The notes under the pieces were generated by a model. It made no database searches. It was not told the origin of the DNA and worked only from the letters and a program-made list of their open reading frames with translations. A stretch of DNA of 18,469 nucleotides from Beroe ovata (lineage: Eukaryota; Ctenophora; Nuda; Beroida; Beroidae), in contig CAMPET010000444.1 in the NCBI GenBank assembly GCA_946803715.1, forward strand, positions 5,870-24,338, written 5' to 3'. Below, piece by piece: positions 1 to 9,900 of this stretch. The translations under genes and the position numbers were made by a program. Position 1 is the stretch's first letter; every line of letters starts with the position of its first letter.

Positions 1-700
1 CGAATAGGTCTGATGTAACAATGTTATGTGACGACATGCTCATGAGTTACATAATAGGTATAATGTTGTCACTTTTTGGTCCATTTCCGACTCCCTCGGC
101 CTCTTCTCTTGTCATCACCAGTCATCTTGCCCTAACACCCTCCCCTGTGATGACGTCGGCATATCTTGCCCAACACTGAATCCCCTAATTTTGAAAACAT
201 TAATACATGATGCACCTCATCGTGACCCGATATGATTTCAGACCATGGATAACGAGATCAAACAACATGTTAGGATGAAAAATCCCTGAAAAATGGCATA
301 GATTTCAAATATGAAGCGATTTAGAATGTGGTGTCAATATGTAACTAAACATGATAACCATCGACAAACAATCATTTCAGAGTCATATCAGTCCACTACA
401 ATACTATAATACTACATACATAGTACATACACTACTAGGTCTGTTTCATCCTTCAATATGGCATTAATAATCACTGTAAAACAGTGTTTTACCGTGTGAC
501 TTTGCGTCAAATAACACCGGAATCTGAAGATCCTCTATTTTATTCCTCTTCTAATATCTAGATACTGTGTCCCATGCCACTATGCCATGAGACACACTTC
601 GAAACAGGATACATTTCAGACGGACAAAATCAGGCCAACCTATCAGCATAGTAAATAGCTGAGCACTTCTTTGGTTGTTTCAGAGGATATGCTGGCTAAG
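1..700. other. Non-genic stretch
   Basis: I see no open frame with protein-like composition on either strand and no repeat that recurs elsewhere in the window. Base composition is AT-rich with scattered pyrimidine runs around 90-150. It is left unannotated apart from this note. Confidence 0.5.
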
Positions 701-713
701 TTCTACGTGAATT

Positions 714-785
714 GTGAAAATGCTTAAATTTGCGGCGCGGATTGTCACAAGTCCCGAAAAACATCTCCAGCTCCAGCAGTGTTGG
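714..785 (+). repeat. Fragment of a dispersed repeat (copy also near 3210-3265)
   Basis: The stretch with GCGGCGCGG followed by GTCACA, a run of As and ACATCT resembles the sequence around 3210-3265 (ATATGCGGCGCGG, then CGTCACATGTCACAAAAAAG and ACATCT). It stops at the N at 786, where LINE sequence begins. The methionine-initiated open frame that crosses the N is therefore a chance fusion of this repeat to the LINE fragment, and the first 25 or so codons should not be read as protein. Confidence 0.45.
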
Positions 786-789
786 NAGA

Positions 790-1665
790 TCCTTACAGTT
801 AGGTTGAAACTTAAGTCTGGGAAAACTTTCAGTATTTCAACATTCTATCGTGTAGGGACCTTGGGATATGATAACTTTGAGCTAGTAAAAGACTATTTGA
901 CCACACTGGCCAGTAAAAAGAGGTTGGATAAGCATGTTTTGATCGGGGACTTAAATTTTCCAGGAATTTGCTGGCCCGACACATCCACTTCGGTTGATTT
1001 GCATTCGAAATTTGTCAATCTTCTTACGACTGAGCTAGGACATAGCCAACTCATCAATGATCCTACTCATAAAAGTGGTAACGTCCTAGATCTTTTGTTC
1101 ACAAATATACCAACTTTAGTTAATAGTATTAAGGTTCTTGGCCCCAAAGAAGCCTGCTCTTCCGATCATCTAGGAATTCAATTCAATATTCAGGTAGATG
1201 TATCTATGCGTAAATTTACAAAGCGTAAGGTTTTTAATTATGCTAAAGCTGATTGGAAATCTCTCAACTTTGATATCAAAAGAGTTGACTGGCAGGCACT
1301 AGTTGGTAAGGAAGATCCTCACGTCACATGGCCTATATTCAAGAATTGCCTTACCAAGCTTTGCGATAAATATATTCCGAAAAAATCCATTAATTATCAG
1401 TTTCAGCCACCTTGGTTTGACAATGATTGTGAAAAGGTTTTAGAAGAGAAGGAACGGTGGCGTAGTAGATCACATTCAGATACAGGTACTGAGGAAGACC
1501 TAAACAACTTTCGTAGATGTAGAAAACGTTTCGAGAAAGTGATGAATGACAAAATGAAGCTTAATATCACCGACGATTCTGACCCATCACTAATTTCTAA
1601 AAAGTTTTGGAAACATGTTAAATCGAATAGTAAATCAACTAGAATACCGGAGACAGTTGTTATGC
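790..1665 (+). pseudogene. Non-LTR retrotransposon (LINE) ORF2 fragment: endonuclease C-terminal half plus linker
   Basis: The open frame running to a stop at 1688 encodes the second half of an apurinic-type (EEP superfamily) endonuclease, the enzyme that nicks target DNA for target-primed reverse transcription. Visible motifs in order are FSISTFYR, the catalytic-loop motif LIGDLNFPGICW (Asp and Asn of GDLN) and the SDHLGI motif carrying the catalytic His. These are followed by the linker typical of CR1/L2/Jockey-like ORF2 proteins (FNYAKADW, WFDNDCE, FWKHVKS). The N-terminal half of the endonuclease is missing, cut at the N at 786. The frame leaves the family pattern near 1665, just after IPETVV, and no reverse transcriptase follows. 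It is a dead fragment truncated at both ends, on the same strand as the downstream gene. The family call is firm; the exact clade is not. Confidence 0.85.
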
Positions 1666-1688
1666 CCCCTGGCTCAGCATTCTCCTGA

Positions 1689-2900
1689 GCCCGGTGTCAT
1701 GCTGGAATGTGTTATTTTCTCTGTAACGCATTTCACGATTTCCCAAATGATGGAAGATCGTGGTGTTGATAATTACTTGCTGTTTTGGTGATTAATTGTC
1801 GTGAATAGAGGAGCTATGATTAGCGAGCTGGAGAGATTCATTAATGAACTGTGGGCAATATTCGAAGATCAATTATCTATTTTCGTGTTTATTTGATTTC
1901 CCTGGAATGTTGATTGAGAGGAATGAGCTCCAGCAAATCAGGATATTCAGGACCTCATTAACTCAAGTAATGAGATGATAGCAGGAGTACATGGGTGAAT
2001 TTCATCACGAGCTAGGGGAGAGAGTCGGGCAGAATCAAGAACTCAGAGTCCAGAGTTGCCTTCCGGGTTTTGCAGTGCTCTCAACCAGTACCCAGTCTCC
2101 AAGTTCCGAGTTCTCAGCATAGTCACCAGTCAGGAGACTCAGTTCTGGAATGCTTGCTATGCCCAAGTCTTCAAGCTATGAGAACAGAAAGTAGAGCTGA
2201 GGCGGCAAGCAATGCTGCAAGTGTCAACAGTCTACACCTTTCACCATCCTAGCGACCTCAACCCCTGACCCTGACATGCGGGTTACAACACAGCGGTGTC
2301 AGCAAGAGCTCGACGGTACGAACTGCCCAGTGCCTCATCCCTCACCGTACACCATACTTCACGGTCCGGTGGCAGCTGACTCTCACTCATAGCTCGGTAC
2401 GTCACGTGACTACGCGCTGCTGCTTTCATTGTTTACACCATGCGCCATCCGTCTTGTATCACAACACTCATTCATTCATCCACTCATTCATACTTCTACC
2501 ACTACACTCATTCACTGTCCCTTGAATCTTGAACGTGTCTATTACTTTCATTCAATGTTCTAACTCGTTCTTATTCAGGTTGTTATTCGTTCACACCTCC
2601 TGCTTGGCTTCTCCATCATCATCACTGTTACACCACGTCTTGGACTTCGTATCACACAGAACAATCATATTAGAACTTCAATTTGGACTTTTTGATGCTT
2701 CACTTTATTATATTTTTACCAAGCAAGAAAAGCAAAATAGCAATCAAAAGAAACAACCTTTTCCTTTACCTTTTTATATCATTGTTTTCCTTGGTACCAA
2801 ATTGATCAGAACTATAAATGGGGAGTCCTTGGGTCGATACCCCTANTGCCCATTATGCTACTCAAACCGGCTTAAAGGCATGCCCTCCTGATCCTCCTGA
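1689..2900. other. No supported gene; possible decayed retroelement or LTR-like sequence
   Basis: Short open frames here have no recognisable motif. Around 1810-2050 there are scraps that would encode charged, helix-like peptides (for example ISELERFINEL), interrupted by stops. Around 2275-2800 the texture resembles an LTR: a repeated CATTCATTCAT-type pyrimidine-rich stretch at 2468-2515 and a TTGGTACCAAATTGATC stretch at 2791 that could be a decayed primer-binding site. No matching second LTR is present, so this remains a weak inference. A single N lies at 2846. Confidence 0.25.
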
Positions 2901-2965
2901 TCCACCACTCAGTACTTAATCAAGCAAGGTCAAAGGTGCTTAGAATTATTCGTTATTTGACACCA

Positions 2966-3007
2966 CTCGAAAACGGGGAGCAATGCTTCACCATTCACGT
3001 TTTCGAG
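2966..3007. repeat. Perfect 10-base inverted repeat with 22-base loop
   Basis: CTCGAAAACG at 2966-2975 is matched exactly by CGTTTTCGAG at 2998-3007. No gene or terminator context explains it. It could be the core of a small inverted-repeat element. Confidence 0.6.
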
Positions 3008-3066
3008 TAAAACTACAATATATGCTCCCAGAGCATGCATGAATTTAAACATCAGTTCGCTCTGGA

Positions 3067-3285
3067 ACTTCGAGTTGATGCAGATGTTTTTCTAGACATG
3101 TGACGAAAGTGTGACGAAAACGTGACATGAGATTTGCGGCCAGGCGGCCTGATATGACTTGGAAATCATTGTTAGTTGATAGATATCATGTCTAAGACGC
3201 GCACGCATATAATGCTGAAATATGCGGCGCGGCTCGTCACATGTCACAAAAAAGTAAAAACATCTTATGGGAACTTCGAGTTTTG
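3067..3285. repeat. Imperfect inverted-repeat segment with GAACTTCGAGTT at both ends
   Basis: GAACTTCGAGTT occurs at both ends in direct orientation. Between them, ATGTTTTT and ATGTGACGA on the left are mirrored by CGTCACAT and AAAAACAT on the right, giving a partial foldback. The right part shares GCGGCGCGG and GTCACA words with 714-785. Likely a remnant of a small DNA element; exact ends are not clear. Confidence 0.4.
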
Positions 3286-3469
3286 ACAAAAAAATGGAAT
3301 TGTAGGGGTTTTCCCTACTGTCGGCGCCACGCAATTGTAATTCTGCCAGACGAGGGCCAGGGTAGGGATAAAATCCCGCCAGCGAGGGCAGATAGAAATT
3401 CTACAAATGGGGGAAGTGCAGTGACAACATTGGTAACTCAGACTGCATTGCACGTGTTAAAAGCCAGAG

Positions 3470-3557
3470 CACCCTATTAAAAAGGATTGCCAAAGAAACG
3501 GTGTTGATAGGTTCACTTTCAGTTCCAGGGCACCAGGCAATTCCTTTTTAACCGGAA
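3470..3557. repeat. Imperfect inverted repeat around AAAAAGGATTGCC / GGCAATTCCTTTTT
   Basis: TTAAAAAGGATTGCC on the left pairs with GGCAATTCCTTTTTAA on the right, with one unpaired base. The spacer of about 45 bases has no motif I recognise. The rest of 3300-3880 shows no gene. Confidence 0.45.
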
Positions 3558-3880
3558 TCCGGATCCCCACATAGGAACTTAAACCCAAGTGATAACACAT
3601 ACGTAAGAGCACGTGCAGCCTCCCTTATCATCGGCTTCACACCATCATTAGACAATGAACCATTAGACAACTTATTTTTCATAGCCTGGTATACCTAGGA
3701 TAGACAAGCATCATGTGCGACAAGCATCTTGTTGATGTACGAGAAATCACAGAGTTCAGATGCCTCGGAATAATCTGCTCGCCAAAACGTGTAACTGTAA
3801 GGTGATGCCCCTGATTACATGCAAGTAACGCATATTGTATTTCATTTACCTACTGATTTGTGTTTTGCGTTTGTCCCATT

Positions 3881-3890
3881 GTTCCCCTAG
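3881..3890 (+). promoter_or_regulatory. Possible splice acceptor in the 5' leader of the lectin-like gene
   Basis: A pyrimidine-rich stretch ending in GTTCCCCTAG lies 24 bases before the start codon at 3915. It fits a 3' splice site, either for a 5'-UTR intron or, in lineages that use it, for spliced-leader trans-splicing. No convincing TATA box was identified upstream. Transcript data would decide. Confidence 0.3.
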
Positions 3891-3914
3891 TGTGGTGTTC
3901 ATATAACTCAAAGG

Positions 3915-3999
3915 ATGAAATTGGTACTGGTATTCTGTTCACTATTAGTATCGGTGGTTATCTCGGACACCACTCTGTACCTCATTAACATTGAATCTG
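3915..3999 (+). CDS. Exon 1: signal peptide and first trefoil strand
   Basis: The start ATG follows AAAGG and is the first Met of a classic signal peptide; cleavage is likely near S17/D18. The exon ends in phase 1 inside a Gly codon at a GTGTGT donor and joins exon 2 across a 117-base intron to read ESGKALTYDG. That is typical of the first strands of a ricin-B lobe. Confidence 0.8.
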
Positions 4000-6900
4000 G
4001 TGTGTATTTCCACCTAAACAACATATTATAATTACATGCCAGTTTCACATGCAGCTTCAATATTCAGTACCGACAGCATTCGCCATTCAATCAAAATTTA
4101 AGCAAGACATTTTCAGGAAAGGCATTGACTTACGATGGCAATGCTTTGACATTCGCTGATAAGAAATTCGGAGACTCGACCCAGCAGTGGAAGTCAGTTT
4201 CCCTGTCAAGTAACAAAGCATATATCGGCAAAAGGGTCATAAGATTTGACACTGTGTCCATTGTCGAATGCACGTCCATAGGACGTCCATTAGACACTTC
4301 ACTCACCGTATCATTTTGGTATTTTAAATTTTTGTCCATTGTACACTAATGGACACAATGGACGCAATTTGTCCATTCTTGATGTCAAATGGACATGTTC
4401 AATGGACACAATGAACATCGATCTTGTGCGTCTGGGTGGACACAATGGACACATCTACAAATCCGCTCTTGTTGATGGACATCAAATTGGTAATTCAGTC
4501 CAATGGACACAATGGACAAATATTGATCAATAATCAACGGACACAGTGTGTTCAATAACACGTACATTGGACACACGAAATCCATTGGACACAGCATGTC
4601 CGCTGGACCTAATATGCCCATTAGACAAAATATGCCCATTGAACACGCAAATGTCCATTGGACACAATATGACCAGTGCACGAAATATGTCCATTAAGAT
4701 CAATGTCTATTGGACATAATATTTCCATGGGAAACCCTAACCCTAACCCTAACCCAATATACGTATTGTGTGCAATGGACATACGTTTAATTGTGTGCAG
4801 TGTACGTCATATGAACAATAGGTATATTATGTTCAGTGGACACGATGAATCCAATAGACACAATGTATCAAGTGTGTCCAATGTACATGTGTATTGGACA
4901 CATTGTGTCTACTGTGTCCATCGGTCAATATCTGTCCATTGTGTCCATTGGACTGAATAACCAATTAGATGTCCATCAACAAGGGCGGATTTTTAGATGT
5001 GTCCATTGTGTCCACCCAGATGCACAAGATCGTTGTCCATTGTGTCCATTGATTTTGAACATGTCTATTGGACATCAAGAATGGACAAATTGTGTCCATT
5101 GTGTCCATTGGTGTACACTGGACAAAAATACCAAATAGTCTTGATGAGTAGAGTGTCTAACTCTAATGGACGTCCAATGGACGTGCATTAGAAATATAAA
5201 CCCCGTGGCTGATATATCCGGTGGAGTAACTTGTGTTATTTTGGGTGTTTATCCCACACTTATCGTATTATGCCTCACTTTTTCGTACTATGCCACACTT
5301 TTTGGTATTATACCACACTTTTGTGGTATTATCCCACACTCATTCGTATTATCACCACACTTTGCAATCATGAACCCACTCACTGAAATTTTGACAAAGC
5401 TGCTGTCTCATGGCTGTTCCTCTAACCATTATGAATGTGCAAAAGCGTTATTTAAACGAATAGTTTCCAGAAAAAGTTTTCTTGTACTTGAAAACGTCTT
5501 AACTATATTCATGAATACCTCTTCACGATTTAATTACCATCACGTGACACATTACCTACACATGTGACACTCTGTAATGAGATTGTGAGAGTCAATCATT
5601 GCACACGCATGAATTAGTGATGCATTGATACAGTAGGAGGGTGCTGTGGAAGAGGCGCAATTGACCCGGAACTTTTGGATCACGGTAGGTACCTGAAGGT
5701 AGGTACCTGATACTGTGTCGCGCGTTCCGTCTTGAAAATAGCAATTTGAAGGTAGGAACCCGTGTGAGCGGTACCGACCTTCAAATTATAACGCGCGTAC
5801 ATTACTGTGTTACTGTTATGAAACATTGATACGCGTACATTACTGTTATGAAACATTGATACGTGTGTGTGTGTGTGACTATATGTGAGTGTGTGTAACA
5901 TATTATGTGTACCGTGTCTTTATACACTCGATATTTACACCAGCTCCCGGAGAGAATCTCCCAAGATTTTTTGCTCAGAAAAATTTCGGAGTTCGGGGAA
6001 GGGGAATTCAGTCCGAATGAAATCCTCGTTTATTTGTCGGATAAACAATCCATGTCAACAAATATAGAAAATTTAATAAGAATGAGATATGCTTTGAAAA
6101 TCACAAAAAATTGAGTGCATGAATGCGCAAGAAATAAAAGGTAATAGTCGGTTGGTGAAAAATTCTAGGACAATGCTAAGATGCAGAAAAAGCGTGGTTA
6201 CTCGGACAAAGAGGTGAGAAAATTAGACGGNATGGACACAATTTGTCCATTCTTGATGTCAAATGGACATGTTCAATGGACACAATGAACATCGATCTTG
6301 TGCGTCTGGGTGGACACAATGGACACATCTACAAATCCGCCCTTGTTGATGGACATCAAATTGGTATTGGTAATTCAGTCCAATGGACACAATGGACAAA
6401 TATTGACCAACAATTAACGGACACAGTGTGTTCAATAACACGTACATTGGACACACGAAATCCATTGGACACAGCATGTCCGCTGGACCTAATATGCCCA
6501 TTAGACAAAATATGCCCATTGAACACGCAAATGTCCATTGGACACAATATGACCAGTGCACGAAATATGTCCATTAAGATCAATGTCTATGGGACATAAT
6601 ATTTCCATGGGAAACCCTAACCCTAACCCTAACCCAATATACGTATTGTGTGCAATGTGACCAATGAACAAACTGTGTACAATAAACGCATTGCGCACAC
6701 TAGACATACGTTTAATTGTGTGCAGTGGATGTCATATGAACAATAGGCATATTATGTTCAGTGGACACGATGAATCCAATAGACACAATGTATCAAGTGT
6801 GTCCAATGTACATGTTTATTGGACACATTGTGTCTACTGTGTCCATCGGTCAATATCTGTCCATTGTGTCCATTGGACTGAATAACCAATGTCCATCAAC

Positions 6901-9900
6901 AAGGGCGGATTTTTAGATGTGTCCATTGTGTCCACCCAGATGCACAAGATCGTTGTCCATTGTGTCCATTGATTTTGAACATGTCTATTGGACATCAAAA
7001 ATGGACAAATTGTGTCCATTGTGTCCATTGGTGTACACTGGACAAAAATACCAAATAGTCTTGATGAGTAGAGTGTCTAACTCTAATGGACGTCCAATGG
7101 ACGTGCATTAGAAATATAAACCCCGTGGCTGATATATCCGGTGGAGTAACTTGTGTTATTTTGGGTGTTTATCCCACACTTATCGTATTATGCCTCACTT
7201 TTTCGTACTATGCCACACTTTTTGGTATTATACCACACTTTTGTGGTATTATCCCACACTCATTCGTATTATCACCACACTTTGCAATCATGAACCCACT
7301 CACTGAAATTTTGACAAAGCTGCTGTCTCATGGCTGTTCCTCTAACCATTATGAATGTGCAAAAGCGTTATTTAAACGAATAGTTTCCAGAAAAAGTTTT
7401 CTTGTACTTGAAAACGTCTTAACTATATTCATGAATACCTCTTCACGATTTAATTACCATCACGTGACACATTACCTACACATGTGACACTCTGTAATGA
7501 GATTGTGAGAGTCAATCATTGCACACGCATGAATTAGTGATGCATTGATACAGTAGGAGGGTGCTGTGGAAGAGGCGCAATACTGCTATATGTCATGTAC
7601 ACTTTGTTAACACTCGGTAATATAATATCGTTACTCAATTAACTCGAAAGTTGTGATAACATCATGTTTTCAACTCGGGCTTCGCCCTCGATGAAAACAA
7701 TCCATTATTCAACTCACCCTTCGGCTTCGGTGAATAATGAGATAGGTATATGATACTCGCTTTGCTCGAGGCACTTTCTCGTAATGTAACTATATATTAC
7801 GCCTCTTCCACAGCATCCTCCTACAGTATCAATATATCACTATTTCATGCGTGTGCAATGATTGACTCTCACAATCTAATTACCGAGTGTCACATGTGTA
7901 GGTAACGTGTCACGTGATGATAATTAAATCGTGATGAGGTATTCACGATTAGGTAAGATATTTTCAAGTACAAGAAAACTTTTTCTGGAAACTATTCCTT
8001 TAAATACCGCTTCTGCACATTCTTAATGGTTATGGAAACAGCCATGATATAGCAGATTCAAGTGAGTGGGTTCATGATGACAATGTGTGGTGATAATATG
8101 AATAAGTGTGGGATAATACCAAAAAGTGTGGGATAATACTCAAAAAGTGTGGGATAATAGCAAAAAAGTGTGGGATAATACTGAAAAAGTGTAGGATAAT
8201 ACCAAGAAAGTGTGGAATAATACCAAAGGAGTGTGGCATAATACGAAAAGTGTGGGTAAAACACCCAAAATAACATATGTTACTACACCAGATATATCAG
8301 CCACGAGGTATATAATATATAACGAGGTAATATAATGAGCTCGGCGTCTCTTTCTTGTCAGAGAAATTGGGAATCATATGATTATATAATGAGCTATACC
8401 TATGCTACTCGCTTCACTCGAGGCAATATACCTATATACCTATCCGATATGATATCGTGTTAACACTCACTTTGACTTTCTCGTAACTATATACCTATCA
8501 ATGTTTCAGATTCAGTGACAATGGTACTCTTCTGGTACTATTCAATGATGAATACCTTGGATACAACTCTCAATCAAACATGCTGGAGATGAGACAAACG
8601 GATAATATAGCCTGGTCTTGGGAAAATATGCAGATCGTTCTTCAAAACCCCCAAATCAAGCTATGCATCACACAATCTGGAGATCAGGTATCCCGATCTC
8701 CGCACTCCGCCATGATCAAATACTCTGATAGTGATTTCATTAGATAGAGCGGGGCTAAATATTACTATATGATACTAAATGATACTATATACTAGAAATC
8801 CCGTCGGTTGGGTGAGATGATTGATACACCAAGCATCAGATAAGACGTAAATCAAAACTGCGTCAAGGGGCAATGTTCCAAAAAGGGAGTGGTGTCGAAA
8901 AGTAGTGTCGAAAAAGTAGTGTCAGCGGATAGTGAAGGGGCAATGTTCCAAAGAGGGAGTGGTGTCGAAAAGTAGTGTCATGATAGCTCATCTGGAAGAC
9001 AGGATCAGCTTGGTAAACTCGAACATTGATGCCATCCGAGCCAAAATTTCGAACTCAGAAGAAATGCTTACGTATAATGTTTGGAGACACTGAAGCATTC
9101 CTTGAGAAATTCCGAACATGTGCACGTACTAGAAAATACGGAGCACAGGCTTTAGACAAAGACTTTTACTCTCGAGAGCCGTCTAAGCTACTATTCAAGA
9201 AATATGATCTTCTTACAGTGCAAAACTTATATCGCTATAGAAGTATATAGTATTAGTGCATTTGAAATTAAGTTTGAGGTCTGGTGTCATTTAGTTTCGG
9301 CTCATCAGTTCTTATCAAAATTAAAAATTGTCTTCACGTCAAAGTCTAATTGTAGAATAAGTCAAGTCAACCCGACGAATTTGAATCTTTTTCAATGATT
9401 AAGTGGAAAATGTTTCAGTCCCGGTCCCAGTTACAGTCCGGGTCCCAGTTACAATCCCGGTCCCGGTTACAGTCCTGGGCCCAGTTACAGTCCCGGTACC
9501 GGTTACAGTCCCGGTCCTAGTTACAGTCCCGGTCCCGGTTACAGTCCCGGTCCCAGTTACAGTCCCGGTCCCGGTTATAGGTAGTCCCGGTCCCGGTTAC
9601 AGTCCCGGTCCGGGTTACAGTCCCGGTCCTGGTTACAGTCCCGGTCCCGGTTACCGTCCTGGTCCTGGTTACAGTCCCGGTCCCAGTTACAGTCCCGGTA
9701 CCGGTTACAGTCCTGGTCCTGGTTACAGTCCCGGTCCCGGTTACAGTCCCGGTCCCAGTTACAGTCCTGGTCCCGGTTATAGTCCCGGTCCTGGTTACAG
9801 TCCCTGTCCTGGTTACAGTCCCGGTCCTGGTTACAGTCCTGGTCCCGGTTACAGTCCCGGTCCCCGCACTTTTTGCTGATCCCGGTCCCGGTCCGGGTCC

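Noticed and set aside
2812-2850. GGGTCGATACCC looked like a tRNA T-arm or SINE B box
   Set aside because: No anticodon or D arm upstream, no acceptor stem pairing, and the B-box consensus is not met; the N at 2846 cuts the 3' side.
4193-4347. Read-through of exon 2 as the true coding sequence
   Set aside because: It enters repeat sequence shared with 13533 onward and ends at a stop, while splicing at 4193 gives a frame-consistent trefoil continuation in exon 3.
4732-4757. CCCTAA tract as evidence of a chromosome end
   Set aside because: Only about 3.5 units, internal to a repeat, and present at the same place in the second copy.
4339-5191. Open frames on both strands rich in VHCVHW/QWTQWT-like peptides, repeated at 6243-7111
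   Set aside because: They translate the GTCCATTG/ATGGACACA repeat, occur on both strands at once, and recur in every copy of the element.
5166-5567. 133-codon open frame, identical at 7086-7487
   Set aside because: It spans the junction of two foldback elements and the arm of the second; identity of the copies reflects duplication, and a third inverted arm does not keep the frame.
8058-8276. Minus-strand frame of YYPTLF repeats
   Set aside because: It is the translation of the 20-21 base tandem repeat in the foldback arm.
9416-9865. CRISPR-like array
   Set aside because: There are no unique spacers; units are contiguous and variable, and the context is eukaryotic.
9403-9879. PGPGYS-repeat protein resembling structural or adhesive proteins
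   Set aside because: An 18-base unit stays open by arithmetic on both strands, an insertion of four bases shifts the frame inside the array, and there is no signal peptide or splice context.
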